This document shows positions 7,377 through 16,334 of a stretch of DNA of 64,000 bases, piece by piece. The stretch is taken from assembly GCA_944381115.1 (NCBI GenBank), contig CALWJV010000013.1:1-64000 (forward strand), given 5' to 3'. Origin of the DNA: an uncultured Clostridia bacterium. GTDB lineage: Bacteria > Bacillota > Clostridia > Oscillospirales > CAG-272. Below the pieces are notes generated by a model, which made no database searches, was not told the origin of the DNA, and saw only the letters and a list, made by a program, of their open reading frames with translations. Both the position numbers and the translations under genes were made by a program. Position 1 is the first letter of the stretch; each line of letters starts with the position of its first letter.

Positions 7377-9221
7377 TCATTTCGCTTTGATTTTGACCTT
7401 AGGCATCTCTGTCATACGCAGTTTTGCACAACCGTAAGGAATAAGTTCCATTGTCCGTGCCTCTGAAATCGCGCGGTCTGATACCGGTTCCTTTGCCGAG
7501 ATGCTTTCATACCCGTCTTCGTAATCCCATTCTACCCGTGCCATTTTTGCCTTTACTGTAATTCTCGGATTTTTTGACGAAAAAGGATAGGTATCTCCTT
7601 CTTTTTCGCATATTTCAAAAGTCTCATCAGCAAATCCGTATCTCCATTCACTTTTGGGAACAAGTTCATAATCGCAATATGGAAATTTTCTTTCAACTCC
7701 GTCTTTTACATATTCATGCATTATGTATTCCGCTTCAATCGGCAATGCAAAAACAAGTGCTCCGTATTGGAGATATTTAAGCCCGTTTTGTCTTGTTTTA
7801 AGAACCGGCGCAGTTATTAGTTCGATATTTATTTCTTCTTTACCGAAAAATGTTTTATGAATCTTATAATAGTCAGATTTTTTTTGCTCTTCTCCGTTCA
7901 CCTTAAATGCAATTACCCATTTCGGTATTCTTATTTTAAAGGTGAATTCTACCGGATCATCGGCTGTAACAGTATATTTACAACTCATTCTGAAAGGGTA
8001 ATCTGTTTCCGTCTTTATACGGACTTTTTTACCGCCTATCTTTGTGGAAAGTTCCGATGGGATCATAAACGCGGCAATTATACCGCCCCTTGATTTGAGA
8101 AATCCTGACATCGCAAATTTTGGCCACCCTTGACCAAAATTTGCGGTACAGCAACCAAAATTCGGTTCAAGTCCGAAAAGATGGGACTGTCCGCTGTTTG
8201 TCCTGAAATGAACTTTCGGTCCCGGCATTATCTGACATGCTATCTGATTTGCAAGCTGATCGTATTGGTGCGTCCACATATCGTCACTTACCGTTGCCGG
8301 CAATGCATTGTATGCTATTTTTTCAAGTCTGTCTGCCCAAACATTTTTACCCGTCACAGCATAAATGATTTCGCAGGAATACATAAGTTCAACAACACTG
8401 CAAAGTTCTGATCCCTGATTATTTGCAAGTCCCGAAAGACATTCATCTCCAGTAAATATCCCCACAGCGGTACCGTTATATTTTTCGATATGACGCCAAA
8501 GGTCTTCTGCTTCATTTTTCAACTTATAACCAAGTAGTTGATGGCAAACGGATTCATATTTAAGCATCATGGCAATGTTTACAACATGTGTATCCTGAGT
8601 CCATATGTTCAACGGACGTTTCCAATGCTCTTTAAGATTATTGTAATCTGTTCCCTGAGTTCTGAGTTCGCTTGCAAGTTCGAATATCCATTTTTCTTTA
8701 TGCTTACTATAAAGAAACTGAAGCGGTATCATTGCTTCAAACCAGCGATGCTCTCCCCAATCGAACAGTTTTATACGCCTTTCTTCTACAATATATCTAT
8801 GCAGACATTTCATTGCTTTATAAAGCCCTTTTAATGCTTTTTTGCTGTCGGTAAACTCATAGTAAAGAACCAGAACTTTTCCGATAAGAAAAAAAGCCCA
8901 TATATCATATTTCTGCCGTTCTTCAGGCTTACATGGACATATCCAGCCGTCATCTTCCTGTTTGTCAAGTATCGTGTTTACATATTTTTCCGCAACTGTG
9001 ATCATTTCCGGATCTTCAAGCATATAAGCAAGCGGAATATACCCATCAAGCCAATACGGAACTCTTTCCCAGCCTTCGCAGGCACCTCCGATCCATGCAC
9101 TGTCCTTTACGTCAGGCCATATTTTATTAAGATTCCCGGCAAGTCCGTTTGCCTGAATTTTTAGTTGTGTTTTAAGCCATCCACACGGTCTGATTCCTTT
9201 CGGGTCGAAATATCCGTACAT
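7377..9221 (-). CDS. GH127/DUF1680 family beta-L-arabinofuranosidase-like protein
   Basis: A 614-residue glycosidase. The N-terminal WERVPYWLDG (residues 51-60) is characteristic of DUF1680 proteins. The Cys-Glu active-site pattern of beta-L-arabinofuranosidase HypBA1 is kept: E272-L-C274 corresponds to its Glu-Thr-Cys, and C357-C358 in GCCTANFGQGWPKF corresponds to its Cys-Cys pair. These residues bind zinc and supply the nucleophilic cysteine. There is no signal peptide, so it probably acts in the cytoplasm. It is first in an operon with the GH78 gene. Neighbouring isomerase, kinase and AraD genes could use the released L-arabinose. The exact linkage is not readable. Confidence 0.82.
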   Translation of the reverse strand: MYGYFDPKGIRPCGWLKTQLKIQANGLAGNLNKIWPDVKDSAWIGGACEGWERVPYWLDGYIPLAYMLEDPEMITVAEKYVNTILDKQEDDGWICPCKPEERQKYDIWAFFLIGKVLVLYYEFTDSKKALKGLYKAMKCLHRYIVEERRIKLFDWGEHRWFEAMIPLQFLYSKHKEKWIFELASELRTQGTDYNNLKEHWKRPLNIWTQDTHVVNIAMMLKYESVCHQLLGYKLKNEAEDLWRHIEKYNGTAVGIFTGDECLSGLANNQGSELCSVVELMYSCEIIYAVTGKNVWADRLEKIAYNALPATVSDDMWTHQYDQLANQIACQIMPGPKVHFRTNSGQSHLFGLEPNFGCCTANFGQGWPKFAMSGFLKSRGGIIAAFMIPSELSTKIGGKKVRIKTETDYPFRMSCKYTVTADDPVEFTFKIRIPKWVIAFKVNGEEQKKSDYYKIHKTFFGKEEINIELITAPVLKTRQNGLKYLQYGALVFALPIEAEYIMHEYVKDGVERKFPYCDYELVPKSEWRYGFADETFEICEKEGDTYPFSSKNPRITVKAKMARVEWDYEDGYESISAKEPVSDRAISEARTMELIPYGCAKLRMTEMPKVKIKAK

Positions 9222-9275
9222 AAAATGTTTTTCTCCTTTGGAAACCTTATTTATCGTATTTTATATCCGAATTAC

Positions 9276-9304
9276 ATTATATATTAAAGGCTTTATTTTG
9301 TCAA
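9276..9304 (-). promoter_or_regulatory. Promoter of the GH127-GH78 operon
   Basis: Read on the minus strand, TTGACA (9304-9299), a 17-bp spacer and TATAAT (9281-9276) form a perfect sigma-A promoter about 55 bp upstream of the GH127 start. Confidence 0.85.
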
Positions 9305-9324
9305 TATAAATATTATAATACAAA

Positions 9325-9358
9325 AAAACAACGCCCTGCTAAATGCGTTGTTTTTTGT
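9325..9358 (-). terminator. Intrinsic terminator after the 9.4-10.4 kb membrane gene
   Basis: AAAACAACGC/GCGTTGTTTT stem with T-runs on both sides, so it may work in both directions. Its position suits termination of the minus-strand gene ending at 9392. Confidence 0.75.
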
Positions 9359-9391
9359 CCTGTTATATTTGTAAAGATTCTTGTGCATCTT

Positions 9392-10411
9392 TTACCCGTC
9401 ACTGTTTTTCTTGGTTTTCTTTCCAACAGAAAACTGCGATTCATAATCTTCTTTTTCCTCAGACATTTGCCTTTTTACATAAAGAACTATACAAACTGTA
9501 ATTAACGCAACAAGGTAAACGGAAAGATATATGATAACTGCAGGAAGTATATTGCTTTTTATAAGTCTGAAATAATCAAGACCTAATATCCATATGACTA
9601 CATATCCTGCTGTCAGTATCAGAAAATTAAAAATTACCTTTACAGGTCTTTTAAAACAGGTAAACAGTACCGCGTAAGAAAATGCAAAAACTGCCGCCGT
9701 CGCAAGATAGCGAAGGTAATTTTGAACGGTAGGAGCAAGGGGGGTCACTGCAGTAACAACAGTTTCATAAAATGCCTTATCCGTAACAAAATTTTTCTCC
9801 TGTGTAACCGTTACAATTGCCTTGATCTTTGTAATAAGAGCAAATATCGAGACACAAAAAACGACTGCGGTAAAGCAAGCCAGTGTAAAATAAGTAAAAT
9901 CCCTTATTTTTATAATTTTTTTACTTATCTTTTTTCCTGACATCAGTTTCTTAAAAAGCACTGATAATCCAAGCAAAAGAAAATATATCAGCGAAACAGC
10001 GAAAAGTGCAAACAAGACTATAGGAACTTCTGTCGAAGAGGCCACTCCGGAGAGCGCTATAACAAAAATCAGGAATGACAAAATAGTTCCGATATAATGG
10101 ATCAGCCTTGCCAGTATCCTACTTATTTTTAAATTATAAACATACCGGAGCGACATAACTGAAAGAGAAAACAATAACAATCCGAGAAGTGTTTGGACCG
10201 GTAGAGCCGCCGGCGCCGCAGTATCCGAATCAATACTGCCGCTGTCTGTTTCTCCGTCATAGTACTGAGTAAACTTTCCCGTCCCGCTTTCTGTTACATT
10301 AATCCCTGCTGCCATGGCAATTAAAAAATATACAAACACTAAAACAAAAAAAGCCACACATGCAGGATACAGTATCTTTCTTTTAAAATCAAACTCATTT
10401 TCTTTGATCAT
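9392..10411 (-). CDS. Polytopic membrane protein of unknown function
   Basis: I do not recognise this 339-residue protein. It has about eight hydrophobic segments. The first (about 15-35) is followed by an extracytoplasmic-looking acidic/Ser/Gly loop (about 37-66), then paired helices, and a basic, charged C-terminus ending KKTKKNSDG. There are no catalytic motifs. It stands between a terminator and an AT-rich gap with no clear promoter. Homologues may be restricted to Clostridia; no function is proposed. Confidence 0.75.
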   Translation of the reverse strand: MIKENEFDFKRKILYPACVAFFVLVFVYFLIAMAAGINVTESGTGKFTQYYDGETDSGSIDSDTAAPAALPVQTLLGLLLFSLSVMSLRYVYNLKISRILARLIHYIGTILSFLIFVIALSGVASSTEVPIVLFALFAVSLIYFLLLGLSVLFKKLMSGKKISKKIIKIRDFTYFTLACFTAVVFCVSIFALITKIKAIVTVTQEKNFVTDKAFYETVVTAVTPLAPTVQNYLRYLATAAVFAFSYAVLFTCFKRPVKVIFNFLILTAGYVVIWILGLDYFRLIKSNILPAVIIYLSVYLVALITVCIVLYVKRQMSEEKEDYESQFSVGKKTKKNSDG

Positions 10412-10551
10412 TACGGATCTTCCTCTCGGAGTAAAATAATTTAATTAAGTTTTTTAAAAAAACAAACATGACGCGATATATCTTCCAACAAATAAAACTT
10501 TTATAAAAACCTGAGTACAAAAATTTTCAGTATAAAAAACTTTGTATATAA

Positions 10552-11250
10552 TTAAAACGAATAAAAATCATATCCTTTGCTGCGGAGCGTCTGCATTATA
10601 GGAACATATCTGTTTTTTGAAATTATAAGATGTTCAATAAGAAATTTGTTCAGCGGAGCCGTAAGAGAATATATCTTCTGTGTTAAAATTATATCCTCTT
10701 CAGACGGAGTAGGCGGTCCGCCCGGGTGATTGTGTATAAGTATAAAGTTCGATCCTGAATAGCGGAACAGTATTGAGGCAAGTTGCTCCATATTTACCGA
10801 CACCTCACCTTGGGATCCCTCTGAAAGAGGTTCATAGGCAAGCATACGCATGGTATTATCGAAAATCATTACGTAAAAGCGTTCTCTGGTCTCGTTTATG
10901 GTTTTATAAACACAATATTCTGCAATGCTCTCTATACTTGCGAAGTTTTTTCCACCGTACACTTTGTCCAATTGATAGTAAGAACAAAGAAGAGGAATGA
11001 GTTTGATAAGTGCAGCTGAAACTTCTTTGATACCGGACACTTTCATAAGATCCGCGGGATCGGCATCCAAAACAGCAGAAAACGAACCAAAATGATTTAT
11101 GAGTCTATGTGCGATCTCGTTTGTGTCCTGCTGAGGGATCGAGTAAAAAAGAATAAGTTCCAAAACTTCATGCGGAGCAAATCCTTTAAACCCGGTTTCA
11201 AAAAAACGTTTACGAAGCCGCTCTCTGTGATTTTTATGTTCGTGTTTCAT
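10552..11250 (-). CDS. radC: RadC/JAB-domain family protein
   Basis: A 232-residue RadC-type protein. An N-terminal helix-hairpin-helix-like part (residues 1-85, HEVLELILFYSIPQQD...LMKVSGIKEVSAALI) precedes a JAB/MPN domain (about 110-232). The JAMM metal-binding motif is intact: HNHPGGPPTPSEED, with HxH and Asp ligands. Despite its name, the family is not proven to act in DNA repair, and a nuclease or peptidase role remains open. Length fits the family. The minus-strand promoter at 11282-11310 should drive it. Confidence 0.88.
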   Translation of the reverse strand: MKHEHKNHRERLRKRFFETGFKGFAPHEVLELILFYSIPQQDTNEIAHRLINHFGSFSAVLDADPADLMKVSGIKEVSAALIKLIPLLCSYYQLDKVYGGKNFASIESIAEYCVYKTINETRERFYVMIFDNTMRMLAYEPLSEGSQGEVSVNMEQLASILFRYSGSNFILIHNHPGGPPTPSEEDIILTQKIYSLTAPLNKFLIEHLIISKNRYVPIMQTLRSKGYDFYSF

Positions 11251-11281
11251 AAATATCCGTTACTCTTTATTTTTTTATTAC

Positions 11282-11310
11282 ATTATACCATTGTTTTTTT
11301 CGTAATTCAA
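11282..11310 (-). promoter_or_regulatory. Promoter of the radC-like gene
   Basis: On the minus strand, TTGAAT (11310-11305), a 17-bp spacer and TATAAT (11287-11282), about 30 bp upstream of the start codon. Confidence 0.75.
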
Positions 11311-11382
11311 GGATATTAAATAAAAAAAACAATGAATTCTTCTTTATAATTAAATTGCTGCTAAATAAATGATCTTACTATA

Positions 11383-12441
11383 TCACTGAATAAACATCGC
11401 ATCACCGAAAGAAAAAAACCTGTACTTTTCCCTGACCGCGGTATTGTATGCATTCAAAATATTTTCTCTGCCCGCAAATGCGCTTACAAGCATTATCAGC
11501 GTACTTTCCGGCAAATGAAAATTGGTTATAAGTCCTTCCACTGCCTTAAATCTGTACCCCGGATATATAAAAATTGCTGTCTCTCCTTCGTATTCTTTTA
11601 TTCTTCCGTTCACGTCCGCTATACTTTCAAGCACACGGCAACAAGTCGTTCCGACAGCAATGAGTCTGCCGCTTCGTTTATTTATTATATCTGCGGCCTC
11701 TTTGCTCACCGAAAACCACTCGGAGTGCATAACATGATCTTTGATCTCTTTTTCTTTTACCGGACGAAACGTGCCCAACCCCACATGAAGAAGAACGGTA
11801 ACAATCTTAACCCCTTTTTCTTCTATTTTTTTCAAAAGTTCTGTAGTAAAATGAAGTCCGGCAGTCGGTGCCGCTGCAGAACCCTCTTCTTTTGAGTATA
11901 CCGTTTGATAACGCTCTTTTTCCGCCTCTCTTGAAGTTATATACGGAGGCAATGGCATCTCACCTATTTTATGTATCGCTTCGTCAATACTGCATCCGTT
12001 TGCTTTAAAAGAAATTATTCTGTTTCCGTCCTCAGTTACTTCTTTTACCGTTGCACAAAGAATACCGTTCCCGAATATAATATTAACTGACGGCTTACAT
12101 TTTTTCCCAGGACGGACTATGGTTTCCCATGTATCCGGGCTTATTCTTTTCAGAAGTAAAACTTCTATATCTGCATTTGTACCCTCCCGTTTTCCGAAAA
12201 GCCTTGCCGGCATTACTCTTGAACGGTTAAGTACCAAAACATCTCCGCTTTTAAGATAATCAGCTATATCGTAAAAATGCTTATGAGTAATTTCTCCGCT
12301 TTCTCTTCCGAGCACCATAAGCCGGGATCCGTCACGCTTTTCCGACGGTACCTGTGCAATAAGTTCATCTGGAATATCGTAATAAAAGTCGCTTGTCTTT
12401 AAATTTGTCTGCATTGATTCGTTCTTTATGATTTCTGACAT
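11383..12441 (-). CDS. queA: S-adenosylmethionine:tRNA ribosyltransferase-isomerase
   Basis: QueA transfers and rearranges the ribosyl part of S-adenosylmethionine onto preQ1-modified tRNA, making epoxyqueuosine. The protein shows the family landmarks [12 protein letters not shown] near the N-terminus, APTAGLHFT in the middle, [11 protein letters not shown], and [21 protein letters not shown] near the C-terminus. The frame is open to 12522, but the best start is the ATG at 12441, which has AAGGAG 12 bases upstream; this gives 352 residues, the normal size. It shares a short divergent promoter region with dapA. Together with the preQ1-controlled transporter it indicates queuosine synthesis from salvaged precursor. 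Confidence 0.93.
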   Translation of the reverse strand: MSEIIKNESMQTNLKTSDFYYDIPDELIAQVPSEKRDGSRLMVLGRESGEITHKHFYDIADYLKSGDVLVLNRSRVMPARLFGKREGTNADIEVLLLKRISPDTWETIVRPGKKCKPSVNIIFGNGILCATVKEVTEDGNRIISFKANGCSIDEAIHKIGEMPLPPYITSREAEKERYQTVYSKEEGSAAAPTAGLHFTTELLKKIEEKGVKIVTVLLHVGLGTFRPVKEKEIKDHVMHSEWFSVSKEAADIINKRSGRLIAVGTTCCRVLESIADVNGRIKEYEGETAIFIYPGYRFKAVEGLITNFHLPESTLIMLVSAFAGRENILNAYNTAVREKYRFFSFGDAMFIQ

Positions 12442-12457
12442 ATTTTGTGTAAACTCC

Positions 12458-12486
12458 TTGACATAAAGTGTTTTTTGTGCTATTAT
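12458..12486 (+). promoter_or_regulatory. Promoter of the lysine-riboswitch dapAB leader
   Basis: TTGACA (12458-12463), 17-bp spacer, TATTAT (12481-12486). The -35 box overlaps the queA Shine-Dalgarno region on the other strand, and a minus-strand TATAAT for queA (12487-12482) overlaps this -10. Confidence 0.85.
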
Positions 12487-12504
12487 ATTAGTAACATAAT
12501 AAAA

Positions 12505-12700
12505 AAGTTGATAGAGGCGCATACCGTAAAAAGTAAGGTATCAAAGAAGTACCGACTTCGTTTAAAAATACCCCGAAAGGTACGGAATGCCGAAGTATTT
12601 TGTGTTCGGTAACACAAAACGCTGGTCCCAAGGAAAGCAAAAACTTTCCCAGGATTAATAATCCACGGACTGTCATCATTTTTGATGGAGTGCTATCTTA
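12505..12700 (+). ncRNA. Lysine riboswitch (L-box)
   Basis: The leader shows the conserved lysine-aptamer elements in order: GATAGAGGCGC at the 5' side of P1 (12510-12520), a GAAGTA/TACGGAATGCCGAAG middle section, CGCTGG (12621 region), GGACTGTCA (12667-12675) and GGAGTGCTATC closing P1 (12687-12697). P1 pairs GATAG with CTATC. It precedes dapA, the first committed gene of lysine/diaminopimelate synthesis, and a terminator follows, so excess lysine is expected to end transcription. Confidence 0.93.
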
Positions 12701-12727
12701 TAATTCCGTTTATACGGAAATATTTGT

Positions 12728-12754
12728 AGCCGGACATCGTTTCGGCTTTTTTTA
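12728..12754 (+). terminator. Riboswitch-controlled terminator upstream of dapA
   Basis: AGCCG (12728-12732) pairs with CGGCT (12743-12747), followed by seven T residues. It is the expression platform of the lysine riboswitch. Confidence 0.8.
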
Positions 12755-12795
12755 TTAAAGAAAATTTCTTTAAAATTCGGAAAGGAATATTAAAA

Positions 12796-13683
12796 ATGAA
12801 AACAAATCCTATTTTTACAGGATCAGCAGTTGCAATCATAACACCATTTAAGAATAATAAAATTGACTACGATGCACTCGGAAAAATAATTGATTTCCAA
12901 ATCGAAAACAAAACTGACGCAATCGTCATCTGTGGAACAACCGGGGAAGCATCAACACTTTCGGACGAAGAACATGTTGAAGAGATCGCATTTACAGTAC
13001 AGCATGTAAACAAAAGAATCCCGGTCATAGCCGGAAGCGGTTCAAATGACACTTCGTACGCAGTATGGCTTTCAAAGGAAGCGGAAAAAGTCGGCGCAGA
13101 CGCTCTTCTGCAAATAACACCTTACTATAATAAAGCAACCACGAAAGGTCTTATAAAGCACTTCTTCACAATAGCGGACTCTGTATCCATTCCGAACATA
13201 GTTTACAATGTACCGTCCAGAACCGGATGCAATATCACCCTGCCTGTTTACAAGGAGATCGCAAAGCATCCGAACATTGTCGCTGCAAAAGAAGCAAGCG
13301 GAAATATATCCGCAATCACTCAGATTTTTGCAGAAGTCGGGGACAGTATTGACATTTACAGCGGAAACGACGACCAGATAGTACCGCTTCTTTCACTAGG
13401 TGCTAAAGGCGTCATCTCCGTTCTTTCAAACGTAATGCCGAGAGAAGCCCACGATATATGCCAACTTTTCTTTGACGGCAAAGTAAAGGAAAGTGCAGCA
13501 CTTCAGTTAAAACTCCTGAAACTTATAAATAATCTTTTTATCGAAGTTAATCCGGTCCCTGTAAAAACCGCAATGAACTTAATGGGATACTGCTCTGAGG
13601 AAATGAGACTCCCGCTTTGCGAAATGGACGAAAAGAATTTTGAGATCCTCCGTGCATCCATGAAGAGTTACGGTCTAATATAA
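12796..13683 (+). CDS. dapA: 4-hydroxy-tetrahydrodipicolinate synthase
   Basis: A 295-residue TIM-barrel aldolase that condenses pyruvate with aspartate semialdehyde in diaminopimelate and lysine synthesis. The Schiff-base lysine is K165 in AAKEASG, the catalytic Tyr is in YNVPSRTG (Y137), and the pyruvate-binding GTTGE is at 47-51. The ATG is preceded by GGAAAGGA. It is the first structural gene after the lysine riboswitch, so lysine should repress it. dapB follows in the same direction. Confidence 0.96.
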   Translation: MKTNPIFTGSAVAIITPFKNNKIDYDALGKIIDFQIENKTDAIVICGTTGEASTLSDEEHVEEIAFTVQHVNKRIPVIAGSGSNDTSYAVWLSKEAEKVGADALLQITPYYNKATTKGLIKHFFTIADSVSIPNIVYNVPSRTGCNITLPVYKEIAKHPNIVAAKEASGNISAITQIFAEVGDSIDIYSGNDDQIVPLLSLGAKGVISVLSNVMPREAHDICQLFFDGKVKESAALQLKLLKLINNLFIEVNPVPVKTAMNLMGYCSEEMRLPLCEMDEKNFEILRASMKSYGLI

Positions 13684-13754
13684 ATAAAAATCAACCACGT
13701 TTTTAAGCCAAGTCAGGTGTACAAACTACCGACCGCGGCAGAATGGAGAATAAA

Positions 13755-14531
13755 ATGAGCGAAGTAAAAATAATACTTACCGGAGCCTGCGGACGAATGG
13801 GTAATGCCGTGCTGGCAGCTACGGGAAAAGAACCGAGAACTACTGTTATTGCCGGAGTTGACGTTTCTCCCGATAAATCTTTTGTTCCGCTTTATCACGG
13901 AATTGAGGAAGTCGGAACAAACATAGGAGCCGATGTAATAGTTGATTTTTCGCACCACACAGCGACAGAGGGTATTTTGAATTACGCCAAAGCAGCAAAA
14001 TGTGCGGCAATCATCTGTACAACAGGACACACCCCTGAAGAACTCAAACTTATTGAAAATGCTTCTAAAGAAATAGCCGTTTTCCGTTCCGGAAATATGT
14101 CTCTCGGAATAAACCTTTTAACCGCTCTTGTACAAAAAGCGGCGTCGGTTCTTGAAGGGTTTGACATAGAGATAATAGAAAAACATCACAACCAAAAACT
14201 TGACGCTCCCAGCGGAACGGCGATAATGCTTGCAGAAGCCGCATCTAAAGGTGTAAAATACACCCCGCAGTACGTTTACGACAGACACAGTGTAAGACAC
14301 AAGCGAAGTCAAAACGAAATCGGAATCCACTCTGTAAGAGGCGGAAACATTGTTGGAGAGCATGAAGTAATTTTTGCAGGTATGAACGAAACTGTAACGC
14401 TTTCGCACAGTGCGGCGTCCAGGGAAGTATTTGCAATCGGGGCCGTCAGAGCGGCGATATTCATGAAAGGTAAGAGCCCAGGACTTTACAGCATGAAAGA
14501 TGTCATTGACAGCATGCTCTTGGAAAATTGA
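13755..14531 (+). CDS. dapB: 4-hydroxy-tetrahydrodipicolinate reductase
   Basis: DapB reduces the DapA product with NAD(P)H. The N-terminal nucleotide-binding motif is GACGRMG, and the substrate and catalytic motif is EKHHNQKLDAPSGTA. An upstream in-frame ATG exists at 13743, but GGAG at 13745-13748 places the ATG at 13755 six bases downstream, so I chose 13755 (258 residues). It is co-transcribed with dapA under the lysine riboswitch, and a terminator follows the stop codon. Confidence 0.95.
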   Translation: MSEVKIILTGACGRMGNAVLAATGKEPRTTVIAGVDVSPDKSFVPLYHGIEEVGTNIGADVIVDFSHHTATEGILNYAKAAKCAAIICTTGHTPEELKLIENASKEIAVFRSGNMSLGINLLTALVQKAASVLEGFDIEIIEKHHNQKLDAPSGTAIMLAEAASKGVKYTPQYVYDRHSVRHKRSQNEIGIHSVRGGNIVGEHEVIFAGMNETVTLSHSAASREVFAIGAVRAAIFMKGKSPGLYSMKDVIDSMLLEN

Positions 14532-14559
14532 ACCAACGTAAAGATACAACTGATATTTA

Positions 14560-14597
14560 ATACAGCCTCTGTGACATTTCACATAGGCTGTATTTTT
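14560..14597 (+). terminator. Intrinsic terminator of the dapAB operon
   Basis: ATACAGCCT/AGGCTGTAT stem followed by five T residues. The region from here to 14794 is AT-rich. It holds a short GTGTGTT/AACACAC hairpin (about 14739-14763) that could serve the minus-strand gene ending at 14795. Confidence 0.8.
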
Positions 14598-14794
14598 ACA
14601 TTTCAATTTACGAAAAACTTTTTCGCTTATATAATTTATATTCTAAAAATTAAAATACCTTCAATTACATTAAACATTATTTGATCAATTACCGTGTCAA
14701 AATATCACATGTATCGAAAAATAAAAACTGATTAAAGATCAAGTGTGTTGTAAAAACACACCTTATTAAAATTACAAAGGTACTTTCTCCATTT

Positions 14795-16267
14795 TTAAAA
14801 TCTTACCAAATTGTACTTTTCAGCCTTCAGCACATTTACACCAACAGGCTTGAAATCTGTAAGCATCGCTTTTATATGCGTTACAAATATATATTTTACC
14901 TTTATCTCCGGCAAAATATCAAGAATTTCTTTCATCCCTTCCGCTCCTTCACGGTAAGCGGTGGTCTGAAAAGTTTCATTCAACAATACAAGCGAATACG
15001 GAGTAAGATTATCTACTATCTTTGCTATATCGATAACCTCGCTTTCGAACCTTCCGGCAACATTGTTAGCATCTGAAAAATCTTTTTCGGCAGAGGAAAA
15101 ATGCGTAAAAATCCCTTCTCTTATGCTGACCGTCATATCATCGGCTGCAACAAAAAGACCGCTTTGTGCAAATATCACCGCAGTACCCACAGCGCGTAAA
15201 AAAGAAGTTTTTCCACAGTTATTGTCACCTGTTATCATAAGCCCGCTGCCGCTTATATCCACAGAGTTAGTAACTATTGTTTTTTTATTTTTTCCTTCGG
15301 TCAAAAGCAGTATATCATATACCGAGGACGCATAAAGTATATCTTCTTCCTTTTCAAGGACTGTCGGAAAACAGTAATTCATGCCGCCTTTTTCGAGGTA
15401 AGAGGCGATCTCAATCGCTGAAAAATAAAAACTGAGTTCCTTTCCTATTCCGAAAAATGCGGAATATATACCGCCTGCAATATCGGAAAATAAAGATGAA
15501 AGTTCTGAAAGTGCCGAAACTGTTGTCTTACATACACTGTCAACGGCAGAATTTCCTATATCAACCTCCGTGGGTAACGCTTCTTTTTTCTTGAAAACAG
15601 CGAACAGTTTCTTTTTCCCGCCCTTGCCCGCCTCGGCAATGTCGGCAATAACGCTTTTTGACGCAGACATCGTTTTGTCAAGTTGACATTTCACGGTAAA
15701 AGAGTAACTTTCAACGCTTTCGCTTTTAAAGCGTTCTGCTGCCTTCTCTATTTCATCAATGCACTTGCTTTCCTTTACGGAAATGCAGAAATTTTTCATT
15801 CCGGTCAAGCCCTCTGACTTCACTTCGTACCGTGCAAAAACACCTTCTATTTCCGAAAAATATGCGATGACGTTTCTGGCAAAGTGCGCATTGATATAAA
15901 GTTGTTCATATATACAGTCAAGCATTCCAGTTTCATTTGCCGGCATACCGTAACGGAAGACCTCTTTTGTCATCTCCTCAGTCTCGCTTTGCAGGTTGTC
16001 GTAACTTCTGAAAACCTGCATAAGTTCCGAAAGAAGACCGGGATTTTTCAAAAAATCTTTTAATATTTCTCTACGGTAGACTGCAGTTTTTTCACTTTTC
16101 GCATTTCTTCCGAGCACAGAAAGAAAGTATTGTGCACACGTTTTGTTTTTACATGCACTCTCCACCATTCTGTCTATATTAAGATTGTATATAGCCTCGG
16201 AAAGTTCTCGGGCAGGTAGATTTTCTTTTGTATCGGAATCTCTATACAGCAAACTGACTTTTTTCAT
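14795..16267 (-). CDS. MutS-type ATPase protein lacking mismatch-recognition domains (copy 1)
   Basis: A 490-residue protein. The C-terminal third is a MutS/MSH ABC-type ATPase: the Walker A is GDNNCGKTSFLRAVG near residue 347, followed by VGTAVIFAQSGLFV like the MutS IFAQIG segment. The Walker B is LVLLNETFQTT near 427, where typical MutS has LVLMDEIGRGT, so the Asp is replaced by Asn while the Glu is kept. The N-terminal part resembles only the helical core/clamp region, and no mismatch-binding FxE domain is seen. A role in mismatch repair is therefore unlikely. It lies 67 bp downstream of a second, related gene. Confidence 0.8.
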   Translation of the reverse strand: MKKVSLLYRDSDTKENLPARELSEAIYNLNIDRMVESACKNKTCAQYFLSVLGRNAKSEKTAVYRREILKDFLKNPGLLSELMQVFRSYDNLQSETEEMTKEVFRYGMPANETGMLDCIYEQLYINAHFARNVIAYFSEIEGVFARYEVKSEGLTGMKNFCISVKESKCIDEIEKAAERFKSESVESYSFTVKCQLDKTMSASKSVIADIAEAGKGGKKKLFAVFKKKEALPTEVDIGNSAVDSVCKTTVSALSELSSLFSDIAGGIYSAFFGIGKELSFYFSAIEIASYLEKGGMNYCFPTVLEKEEDILYASSVYDILLLTEGKNKKTIVTNSVDISGSGLMITGDNNCGKTSFLRAVGTAVIFAQSGLFVAADDMTVSIREGIFTHFSSAEKDFSDANNVAGRFESEVIDIAKIVDNLTPYSLVLLNETFQTTAYREGAEGMKEILDILPEIKVKYIFVTHIKAMLTDFKPVGVNVLKAEKYNLVRF

Positions 16268-16334
16268 TTTCCACAGTTCTTTCTGTTTTTTTAATCATTT
16301 TTGTATTTTTTCATATATCTGACTTCATTAACTT

